Shown here piece after piece: positions 7,266 to 12,242 of a stretch of DNA of 12,242 bases. Both the position numbers and the translations under genes were made by a program. The stretch comes from an uncultured Clostridia bacterium. GTDB lineage: Bacteria; Bacillota; Clostridia; Oscillospirales; Oscillospiraceae. The notes under the pieces were generated by a model. The model did no database searches. It worked only from the letters and a program-made list of their open reading frames with translations, and was not told the DNA's origin. Location of the stretch: assembly GCA_947169005.1 (NCBI GenBank), contig CAMVOG010000045.1:1-12242 (forward strand). Reading direction: 5' to 3'. How positions within the stretch are numbered: position 1 is the first letter of the stretch; every line of letters starts with the position of its first letter.

Positions 7266-8079
7266 TGTTCTTCCCCTTCACTCTGCGGGCCAGGCGGCTG
7301 ACGCCGCTGCCCCCCTGCTCCTCGGGCAGCAGCTCGTTGCGCAGGATCTTTTCAAAGGTATCGTGGGCCAGGTGCCGCTTGAGCATCCCGTCCACCGCCA
7401 CGGAGATGGAGCCGGTCTCCTCCGAGACCACGACCACCACCGCGTCGGATACCTCGCTCATGCCGATGCCGGCCCGGTGCCGCGTCCCCAGCTCCTTGCT
7501 GATATTGGGGTTGGAGGAATTGGGCAGGATGCAACCCGCCGCCTCGATGCGCCCGTTCCGGATGATAACCGCCCCGTCGTGCAGGGGGGTCTTGGGATAA
7601 AAGATGTTCTTCAACAGCTCGGACTGCACATCGGCGTTGATGGTGGTGCCCGTCTTCACCGTATCGTCCAGCTTCACGTCCCGCTCAAAGATGATGAGGG
7701 CCCCCGTGCGGGTGGCGGACATCTCCTCGCAGGCCGCGATGGTCTGATTGATGGCCAGCTCCATCTCCTTGGAGTCCCCGGCCCGGCCGAAGAGGTCGGC
7801 CAGCTTGCCGCTGCCCACCCGCTCCAGCAGACGGCGCAGCTCCGGCTGGAAGAGAATGACCACCACCAGCACGCCGAACTCCATGGTCTTCCCCAAAAGG
7901 AAGTTGACCACGTTGAGATTCAGCACGTTGGGGCCGGAGAGCCACAGGGCGACCAGGAGGATGATAATGCCGCGCATAACGCGGGCAGAGCCGGTCCTGC
8001 TCAGAAAGCGGATCAGCTTGTAGATCAGGAAGGCGACCAGCGCCATATCCAGAATATCCGTGTATTTCACCAGCTTCAC
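7246..8079 (-). CDS. cdaA: Diadenylate cyclase CdaA (start uncertain)
   Basis: CdaA makes the second messenger cyclic di-AMP from two ATP. The protein has three N-terminal membrane segments (about 9-28, 34-52, 58-77), the linker FQPELRRLLERVG, and a DAC domain with both catalytic motifs: DGA at 168-170 and RHR at 200-202 in GTRHRAGIGMSE. A basic tail ends it. The coordinates use the only standard start in frame, GTG at 8077-8079, which has no ribosome site. Upstream codons still encode family-like sequence (IAALIDSFLSYV) back to a stop at about 8140, and an AAAGGGGG site points to an ATC codon at 8110-8112. The true start is therefore probably upstream and non-canonical, or the sequence has a 1-base error there. 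Confidence 0.94.
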   Translation of the reverse strand: MKLVKYTDILDMALVAFLIYKLIRFLSRTGSARVMRGIIILLVALWLSGPNVLNLNVVNFLLGKTMEFGVLVVVILFQPELRRLLERVGSGKLADLFGRAGDSKEMELAINQTIAACEEMSATRTGALIIFERDVKLDDTVKTGTTINADVQSELLKNIFYPKTPLHDGAVIIRNGRIEAAGCILPNSSNPNISKELGTRHRAGIGMSEVSDAVVVVVSEETGSISVAVDGMLKRHLAHDTFEKILRNELLPEEQGGSGVSRLARRVKGKNNGKKAD

Positions 8080-8169
8080 ATAGCTGAGAAAGGAATCGAT
8101 CAGCGCGGCGATGGCCCTCGCCCCCTTTCATGACATGCTTGCGCGCAGGCATCTTTTTATGCAAAGTAT

Positions 8170-8198
8170 ATTATACTGCAAACGAAGACATTTGACAA
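8170..8198 (-). promoter_or_regulatory. Sigma-A promoter for the cdaA operon
   Basis: On the minus strand TTGTCA (8193-8198) and a perfect TATAAT (8170-8175) are 17 bp apart. Transcription would start near 8163, leaving a leader of about 50 nt before the likely start region of cdaA. It is the best promoter in the window, and no comparable site or terminator is visible until the hairpin after rpoZ, so it may drive ten genes. The sequence around the -10 is an inverted repeat (AGTATA T TATACT, 8165-8177), which could be incidental. Confidence 0.85.
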
Positions 8199-8265
8199 CA
8201 GGTTTTTAGCCTGTAGCTTTGAGTTTTTATTTTGAGCTCTCAGTGAACAGTCACACCCCCGTCCC

Positions 8266-8293
8266 CTCAAAACGCAATTCTCAATTCTCAAAA
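8266..8293 (-). repeat. Heptamer array in the cdaA-parB gap (4 units)
   Basis: Four 7-bp units on the plus strand: CTCAAAA, CGCAATT, CTCAATT, CTCAAAA. Read on the minus strand three of four contain TGA (TTTTGAG, AATTGAG). From 8203 to 8265, in the same 7-bp phase, weaker units such as TTTTTAG and CCTGTAG continue toward cdaA. Unlike the other arrays it follows no visible gene, because the flanking genes diverge. It may mark the end of a gene that has been lost. Confidence 0.6.
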
Positions 8294-8305
8294 CTCCCCT
8301 TTCGC

Positions 8306-8334
8306 TTTTCTTCTCCCTTCCGGCGCTCTACAAT
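8306..8334 (+). promoter_or_regulatory. Possible parB promoter
   Basis: TACAAT (8329-8334) matches five of six bases of the -10 consensus and lies 34 nt upstream of the parB start. The -35 position 17 bp upstream reads TTTTCT, which is poor. The surrounding gap holds nothing else likely to drive parB. Confidence 0.4.
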
Positions 8335-8367
8335 AAGGGCCCATAACAAAGGAAAGGACGTGAGGCC

Positions 8368-9177
8368 ATGGCGATCACGCGGAAAAAGCGGGAGCCGGAG
8401 GGGCTGGGGCGGGTGCTGCGGCTGCCGGTGGAGGCCATCGCGCCGAATCCGGCCCAGCCCAGGCAGTGCTTCGACGAGGCTGCCTTAGCGGAGCTGGCGG
8501 AGAGCATCGCCCGCTACGGCATCCTCCAGCCCCTCACCGTGCGGCGGACGGAGGCGGGCTATGAGCTGGTGGCCGGGGAGCGGCGGCTGCGGGCGGCGCG
8601 GCTGGCGGGCCTGCGGGAGGTGCCCTGTCTGCTGCTGGCGGTTTCGGAGGAGGATTCCTCCGTGCTGGCCCTCATTGAGAATCTGCAGCGGCGGGACCTG
8701 GATTTCGTGGAGGAGGCGTCGGCCCTGGCCCGGCTGATCCGGGAGCACGGGCTCAGCCAGGAGGAGGCCGCCCGGCGGCTGGGCCGCTCCCAGTCCGCCG
8801 TGGCCAATAAGCTGCGGCTGCTGCGCCTGTCCCCGGCCACGCTGACGGCGCTGCGGGAGGCGGGGCTGACGGAGCGGCACGCCCGGGCCCTGCTGCGCCT
8901 GGAAACGGAGGAGCAGCGACGGACCGCTCTGGAGCGGATGCGGCGGGAGGGCCTCAGCGTGGCGCAGACGGAGGCCCTGGTGGATTCGCTGCTGGCCGGC
9001 CCCCCCGCCCCCCGCCGCCGGACGCGGCTGGTGGCCCGGGACGGACGGCTGCTGCTGAACGCTCTCCGCCACGCCCTGGACCTGGCCCGGGAGGCGGGTC
9101 TGGAGGCGGGCTGCGAGGAGACGGAGACCGAGGAGGCCGTGACCGTGACCATCACGGTGCCGAAGAAAAGTCGATAG
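8368..9177 (+). CDS. ParB/Noc-family chromosome protein
   Basis: The 269-residue protein is a ParB-family CTP-binding DNA clamp. It has PNPAQPRQCFDE (box I), GERRLRAARLAG (the CTP-binding box), ENLQRRDLDFVEEASA, and a helix-turn-helix with GRSQSAVANKLRLLRLSP. The QSxxANKLRLL helix is closer to nucleoid occlusion protein Noc than to ParB/Spo0J, from memory of those families, so it may bind Noc sites rather than parS. The N-terminus (MAITRKKREPEGLGRVLRL) is basic but lacks an obvious amphipathic Noc membrane helix. No parA or rsmG neighbour is present. The ATG follows GGAAAGGA at 9 nt. The stop TAG is the first unit of a heptamer array. Confidence 0.88.
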   Translation: MAITRKKREPEGLGRVLRLPVEAIAPNPAQPRQCFDEAALAELAESIARYGILQPLTVRRTEAGYELVAGERRLRAARLAGLREVPCLLLAVSEEDSSVLALIENLQRRDLDFVEEASALARLIREHGLSQEEAARRLGRSQSAVANKLRLLRLSPATLTALREAGLTERHARALLRLETEEQRRTALERMRREGLSVAQTEALVDSLLAGPPAPRRRTRLVARDGRLLLNALRHALDLAREAGLEAGCEETETEEAVTVTITVPKKSR

Positions 9178-9198
9178 CCGATAGTCGATAGCCAATAG
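9171..9198 (+). repeat. Heptamer array at the parB 3' end (4 units)
   Basis: Four exact-length units, TCGATAG, CCGATAG, TCGATAG and CCAATAG, each end in TAG. The first TAG (9175-9177) is the parB stop codon. The array ends one base before the -35 of the next gene's promoter. Confidence 0.88.
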
Positions 9199-9199
9199 C

Positions 9200-9228
9200 T
9201 TGCAATTCTCCGTCGGACGTGGTATAAA
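9200..9228 (+). promoter_or_regulatory. Promoter of the molybdopterin oxidoreductase gene
   Basis: TTGCAA (9200-9205) and TATAAA (9223-9228) are separated by 17 bp, with start of transcription expected near 9235 and the ribosome site GGAGG at 9246-9250. This gives the oxidoreductase gene its own promoter, independent of parB. No regulator site is obvious. Confidence 0.65.
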
Positions 9229-9256
9229 GGACAAAAAAACATGCCGGAGGTGCGCA

Positions 9257-11515
9257 ATGGCGGAGGAAAGAATCGTCCATACCATGGGGCTGGGCAACTG
9301 CGGGGGCAAGTGCCTCATCAACGTACATATGAAGGACGGGCGGATCGAGCGGCTCAGTACCGAGACGGCGGCGGACTGCCCGGGCAGGGTGCCGCTGACG
9401 GCCTGCATGAAAGGCCTGCGCTACCATGAGACCTTTCTGAGTGAGGACCGGCTGAAATGGCCCATGAAGCGGGTCGGCAGGCGGGGCGAGGGCAAATTCG
9501 TCCGCATCAGCTGGGAGGAGGCCATGGAGGAGATCGCGCGCCAGTGGACGCGCATCCGGGATACCTACGGCCCCGGCTCCCGCTATATCTCCATCGGCTC
9601 CGGCATCTGCGGCACCCTTTCGGACTTCATGCTGCTCATGCGGCTGATGAGCCTGGACGGGGGCTATCTCGCCGCCTACAATTCCTACAGCACCGCCTGT
9701 ACCCGCAAGGTGACGCCCCTGATGTACGGCACCAACGCCACGGGCAACGACCCGGCGGACTGGCTGAACAGCCGCTTCATCATCCTCTGGGGCCACAACC
9801 CCCTGGAAACCAAGTTCGGCGCCGAGACCATGTACTATCTGCGGGAGGCGAAGAAAAAGGGCATCCCCATCGTGTCGGTGGACCCCAGGCTGACGGACAC
9901 GGCCAAGGCCCTGGGGGCCGAGTGGGTCCCCGTCCGCCCGGCAACGGACTCCGCGCTGATGGACGCCATGGCCTGGGTCATCTATACGGAGGGGCTGCAG
10001 GATCAGGCCTTTCTGGACCGCTGCTGCCTGGGCTTTGACAAGGCCCACATGCCCGCCGGGGTCCCGGCGGAGGAGTGCGTCCTCTCCTGGCTTATGGGGG
10101 AGAAGGACGGGCAGCCCAAGACCCCCGAGTGGGCCGAGGGCATCTGCGGCGTGCCCGCGGAGACCATCCGCTCCCTGGCCCGGCGCTACGCCACGGCGGG
10201 GCCCGCCGCTCTCATCGAGGGCTACGGCCCCCAGCGGAACGCCAACGGCGAACAGGTGGTGCGCGGCGGCATTCTCCTGGCCTGCATGACCGGGAACGTG
10301 GGCATTTCCGGCGGCTGGGCCGCCGGGACCGGGGACTGCAAGACCCACAGCTTCCCCTATCTGCTGCCCGACCGGCCGAACCCCTATCCCTATCAGATCC
10401 CCTCCTACCGCTGGACCGAGGCCGTGGAGCGCGGCCACGAAATGGGCGTCCTGGAGGGCGTGCGGATGGCGGACGGGAGCTTTCCCCCGGAGGGAGCCAG
10501 GGCCTGCGACATCAAAATGATCGTCAACCTGGCCGGGGGCTGCATGCTGAATCAGCACGGGGACGTAAACCGCACCGCCCGCCTGCTGGCGGACGAGAGC
10601 AAGGTGGAGTTCATCCTCTGCGGCGATATTTTCCTCACCCCCACGGCCAAATTCGCGGATATCCTGCTGCCCGGGGTCTCCATGTTCGAGACGGAGAATC
10701 TGACGCCCCCCTGGTCCTACGGCAATTTCATCGGCTATTGCAACAGGATCATGGAGCCCCTGTACGAGTGCCGGGACAACTACGACTGGATCGCGGAGCT
10801 GGCGGAGCGCCTGGGCTTCGGCGAGGCCTTCACCGAGGGCCGCACGGCGGAGGGCTGGCTGCGGCACCTCTACGGCGGGCTGCGGGAGCGGTACCCGGAG
10901 CTGCCGGACTTCGACGCTCTGCGGGAGGCGGGGGTCTACCACTATAAGGAAAACCCCTTCATCATCGCCTTTGAGCAGGAGGCCAAGGACCCGGAGGCGC
11001 ATCCCTTCCCCACCCCCAGCGGCAAGATTGAGCTGTTCTCCCCCTTCGTGTGGGAGAATCAGGACAAGTTCCCCGGCTTCTTCCCGCCCATCCCCCGCTA
11101 TCTGCGGCCCCCGGAGGGCCCGGAGGACCCCTTGGCGGAGAAGTACCCCCTGCAGCTGGTGGGCTGGCACACCAAGCGCCGCACCCATTCCACCCACGAG
11201 ACCAACGCCGCCCTGCGGGCCGCCGAGCCTCAATGCCTGTGGATGCACCCCATGGACGCGGCGGCCCGCGGCCTCGCGGACGGGGACGAGGCCCTGGTAT
11301 GGAACGACCGGGGGCGGACCCGCCTGCCCGTGAAGCTCACGGAGCGGGTGATGCCCGGCGTCACGGCCATGAGCCAGGGGGCCTGGTACACCCCCGACGA
11401 GGACGGCACCGACCTGGCGGGCTCCATCAACGTCCTCACAAGCCTCAACTGCACCCCCTTCGCCCACGGGAACACACAGCATACGAATCTGGTGGAAGCG
11501 GGGAAAATAAAATAA
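9257..11515 (+). CDS. DmsA-like molybdopterin oxidoreductase, no Tat signal
   Basis: This 752-residue protein follows E. coli DmsA/YnfE along its whole length, including PMKRVGRRGEGKFVRISWEEA, GHNPLETKFGAETMYYL, VDPRLTDTAKALGAEWVPVRP, GPQRNANGE, MTGNVGISGGW, TPSGKIELFS and the C-terminal PFAHGNTQHTNLV. It should therefore bind a bis-MGD molybdenum (or tungsten) cofactor and reduce or oxidise a small substrate. NSYSTACT aligns with the DmsA segment carrying the Mo-ligating Ser. Two oddities stand out. There is no Tat signal, since the start (ATG 9257, GGAGG site 6 nt upstream) gives MAEERIVHTMGLGNC. Also, the first Cys of the N-terminal [4Fe-4S] motif is Gly; only NCGGKC and the distal ACMKG cysteine remain. 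No electron-transfer or membrane-anchor subunit is adjacent, so substrate and partner are unknown. Confidence 0.92.
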   Translation: MAEERIVHTMGLGNCGGKCLINVHMKDGRIERLSTETAADCPGRVPLTACMKGLRYHETFLSEDRLKWPMKRVGRRGEGKFVRISWEEAMEEIARQWTRIRDTYGPGSRYISIGSGICGTLSDFMLLMRLMSLDGGYLAAYNSYSTACTRKVTPLMYGTNATGNDPADWLNSRFIILWGHNPLETKFGAETMYYLREAKKKGIPIVSVDPRLTDTAKALGAEWVPVRPATDSALMDAMAWVIYTEGLQDQAFLDRCCLGFDKAHMPAGVPAEECVLSWLMGEKDGQPKTPEWAEGICGVPAETIRSLARRYATAGPAALIEGYGPQRNANGEQVVRGGILLACMTGNVGISGGWAAGTGDCKTHSFPYLLPDRPNPYPYQIPSYRWTEAVERGHEMGVLEGVRMADGSFPPEGARACDIKMIVNLAGGCMLNQHGDVNRTARLLADESKVEFILCGDIFLTPTAKFADILLPGVSMFETENLTPPWSYGNFIGYCNRIMEPLYECRDNYDWIAELAERLGFGEAFTEGRTAEGWLRHLYGGLRERYPELPDFDALREAGVYHYKENPFIIAFEQEAKDPEAHPFPTPSGKIELFSPFVWENQDKFPGFFPPIPRYLRPPEGPEDPLAEKYPLQLVGWHTKRRTHSTHETNAALRAAEPQCLWMHPMDAAARGLADGDEALVWNDRGRTRLPVKLTERVMPGVTAMSQGAWYTPDEDGTDLAGSINVLTSLNCTPFAHGNTQHTNLVEAGKIK

Positions 11516-11561
11516 AAGATAAAAGATAAGAGATAAAAGATAAAAGATAAAAGATAAAAGA
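11513..11561 (+). repeat. Heptamer array TAAAAGA, 7 units
   Basis: Seven tandem units of TAAAAGA, one of them TAAGAGA, run from the stop codon of the oxidoreductase (TAA, 11513-11515) to the palindrome at 11567. Every unit starts with TAA on the coding strand of the upstream gene. Read on the other strand it is a T-rich tract (TCTTTTA) directly downstream of the palindrome, which would help termination of the minus-strand gene. Confidence 0.95.
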
Positions 11562-11566
11562 TATTT

Positions 11567-11598
11567 CAAGGGGCTGACGCCGCGGCGTCAGCCCCTTG
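11567..11598. terminator. Perfect palindrome, bidirectional terminator, copy 1
   Basis: A perfect 32-bp palindrome. Its left half (11567-11582) is CAAGGGGCTGACGCCG and its right half is the exact reverse complement, so RNA from either strand would fold into a very stable hairpin. It lies between two convergent genes. On the minus strand it comes 3 nt after the stop codon of the small gene and is followed by a T-rich tract. On the plus strand the tail (TCGTTATTT) is weaker. The inner 30 bp recur identically at 12120-12149. Confidence 0.85.
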
Positions 11599-11601
11599 TC
11601 G

Positions 11602-11799
11602 TTATTTCTGCGTATTGTCCTCATTGTTTTCCGGCATTTGATTTTCGTCCTCAACCTCGCTTATAAACACGTCCTCCGCTTCTTGTTGAGCCCGGACCAA
11701 AAGCAGCTCCGCCTCTCCGTAGTTCTTCTTTCGCAACGCTTCAAGCGCTTGTGAAGTGATGTTGAAAAGCGTAAGGTAGGGTCTTCTATATTCATCCAA
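11602..11799 (-). CDS. Small unknown protein, divergent partner of RHH gene
   Basis: I do not recognise a characterised family. The protein has a helical core (YLTLFNITSQALEALRKKNYGEAELLLVRAQQEAEDVFI), probably a helical hairpin, and an acidic, Asn-rich, disordered-looking tail. It has no membrane segment or signal. The start chosen is TTG (11797-11799) because GGCGGAGG lies 8 nt upstream (GGAGG 11808-11812). ATG codons at 11820, 11823, 11841 and 11847 are in frame but lack a ribosome site, and the longest form (81 residues) would run across two of the repeat boxes. GC content is visibly lower than in the neighbours. Similar small proteins occur, from memory, in Clostridial genomes near mobile elements; this is not verified. 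Confidence 0.65.
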   Translation of the reverse strand: MDEYRRPYLTLFNITSQALEALRKKNYGEAELLLVRAQQEAEDVFISEVEDENQMPENNEDNTQK

Positions 11800-11831
11800 T
11801 TTGATCGCCTCCGCCTGCATCATACCATTTC

Positions 11832-11910
11832 TGCAATACATTTGCAATGCATATATTTTAGATATTTTGCAATACGATTATAGATAAAATATCAATACGA
11901 TCGTATTGCA
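11832..11910. promoter_or_regulatory. Operator cluster of five TGCAATACG boxes
   Basis: Boxes lie at 11832 (TGCAATACA), 11843 (TGCAATGCA), 11868 (TGCAATACG), 11892 (TCAATACGA) and, inverted, 11901-11910 (TCGTATTGCA). The last two abut to form a perfect 16-bp palindrome, CAATACGATCGTATTG (11893-11908). The cluster fills the gap between the two divergent genes. A minus-strand TATAAT (11877-11882) and a plus-strand pair TTGCAA (11867-11872) with TATCAA (11890-11895), 17 bp apart, are embedded in it, so binding would block both promoters. The adjacent ribbon-helix-helix protein is the natural candidate to bind here. Confidence 0.7.
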
Positions 11911-11924
11911 GAGGAGGCTTTATG

Positions 11925-12101
11925 ATGGCCGGGTTTAAGATTCCCAATATTCCGCCCACCACGAATAAAACGATCCGTTTTCCCAATGATCTGATCGAGG
12001 CGATTGAAAAGGCCATCGCAGGCAAGGACTGCACCTTTTCCGCCTTTGTGATTGCCGCCGTCCGCAACGCCCTGGAAGAGCTGGAGCAGGAAGGCAAATA
12101 A
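11925..12101 (+). CDS. Ribbon-helix-helix (CopG/Arc-like) DNA-binding protein
   Basis: The 58-residue protein has a short Pro-rich arm (MAGFKIPNIPPTT), then a predicted beta strand KTIRFP, helix NDLIEAIEKAIAGKD, a turn, and helix FSAFVIAAVRNALEELEQ. This is the ribbon-helix-helix layout of CopG/Arc-type repressors and many antitoxins. These proteins dimerise and insert the paired strand into the major groove, usually at tandem or inverted repeats like those just upstream. AGGAGG (11912-11917) is 7 nt from the ATG at 11925; an ATG one codon earlier is also possible. It has no toxin gene downstream; its only close partner is the divergent gene. It ends 18 nt before a palindromic terminator. Confidence 0.85.
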   Translation: MAGFKIPNIPPTTNKTIRFPNDLIEAIEKAIAGKDCTFSAFVIAAVRNALEELEQEGK

Positions 12102-12119
12102 AGGGAAAAAATAACATGT

Positions 12120-12149
12120 AAGGGGCTGACGCCGCGGCGTCAGCCCCTT
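12120..12149. terminator. Perfect palindrome, terminator of RHH gene, copy 2
   Basis: A 30-bp perfect palindrome identical to the inner 30 bp of the element at 11567-11598 (half-site AAGGGGCTGACGCCG). On the plus strand it is followed by TTGTTTGTTTCTC, a fair U-rich tail, so it should end transcription of the ribbon-helix-helix gene. The perfect identity of two copies 550 bp apart suggests recent duplication, or a repeat family used as terminators in this genome. Confidence 0.85.
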
Positions 12150-12169
12150 GTTTGTTTCTCACTCACGGC

Positions 12170-12190
12170 TATAGACTTATAGACTATAGG
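12170..12190 (+). repeat. Short TATAGAC repeats after the second palindrome
   Basis: TATAGAC (12170), TATAGAC (12178) and TATAGG (12185) follow each other with spacings of 8 and 7 bp, each holding TAG on the plus strand. It resembles the other heptamer arrays but is short and imperfect. Confidence 0.5.
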
Positions 12191-12242
12191 GCATCTCTAA
12201 AAACTCTGGCAGCGAAAAACAGAATGCTGTGGGTGGATTCGT

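Noticed and set aside
7685..8164. A 159-codon minus-strand frame overlapping the cdaA start, with ATG codons and a ribosome site nearby
   Set aside because: The translation does not resemble any protein after the start, and the CdaA frame is clearly coding in the same region. It is relevant only to the possible frameshift at the cdaA start.
9257..11515. Formate dehydrogenase instead of a DmsA-like enzyme
   Set aside because: There is no selenocysteine or Cys at the Mo-ligand position. The segment reads NSYSTACT like the Ser-ligated DmsA group, and whole-length motifs follow DmsA.
9152..11569. An 805-codon open frame antisense to the oxidoreductase gene
   Set aside because: It is a shadow caused by high GC and strong codon bias. 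Its composition is dominated by Gly, Ala, Arg, Gln, His and Pro runs, it has no recognisable domain, and the opposite strand encodes a full DmsA-like protein. Its hydrophobic start (YLLSFIFYLLS) is just the translated TAAAAGA array.
11513..11598. CRISPR-like repeats
   Set aside because: The units are 7 bp with no spacers, followed by a single palindrome. There are no cas genes in the window.

Overview
The window looks like chromosomal DNA from a high-GC member of the Clostridia, probably Oscillospiraceae-like. The basis is gene content and order (yicC-remA-gmk-rpoZ-priA, cdaA-cdaR, a Clostridial J-protein with a Cys-rich tail, a Noc-like ParB), strong AGGAGG ribosome sites and sigma-A type promoters. 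The taxonomic call is inference; no rRNA or other marker is present.

Positions 1-8112 (minus strand) read like one long housekeeping operon. A near-consensus promoter (TTGTCA, 17 bp, TATAAT) at 8170-8198 leads into cdaA (diadenylate cyclase), cdaR (its membrane-anchored regulator), an RseC-family redox protein, a DUF5685-like protein, a J-domain/TPR protein, a small membrane protein, yicC (endoribonuclease family), remA, gmk and rpoZ. Most junctions overlap or are a few bases apart. A clean intrinsic terminator follows rpoZ (1321-1353). priA lies just beyond it and runs off the left edge. coaBC, usually found between rpoZ and priA in Firmicutes, is absent here.

Positions 8203-11515 (plus strand) hold a Noc/ParB-family gene and, behind its own promoter, a full-length DmsA-like molybdopterin oxidoreductase. 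The latter has no Tat signal, lacks the first cysteine of the usual N-terminal iron-sulfur motif, and has no DmsB or DmsC neighbour.

Positions 11567-12149 form a compact lower-GC cassette of two divergent small genes: an unrecognised 65-residue protein on the minus strand and a 58-residue ribbon-helix-helix protein on the plus strand. They share an intergenic region with five copies of a TGCAATACG-like box. Each gene runs into its own copy of the same perfect 30-bp palindrome, so the cassette is nearly symmetrical.

The most unusual signal is spread over the whole window. At least six gene ends or intergenic gaps carry tandem arrays with a 7-bp period, and a seventh is likely. The heptamer sequence differs from array to array, but nearly every unit contains a stop triplet (TAA, TAG or TGA). 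Wherever the array directly follows a gene, the stops lie on that gene's sense strand, and in four cases the gene's own stop codon is part of the array. Because 7 is not a multiple of 3, three units put stops in all three frames. This looks like a process acting on gene ends rather than a dispersed repeat family.
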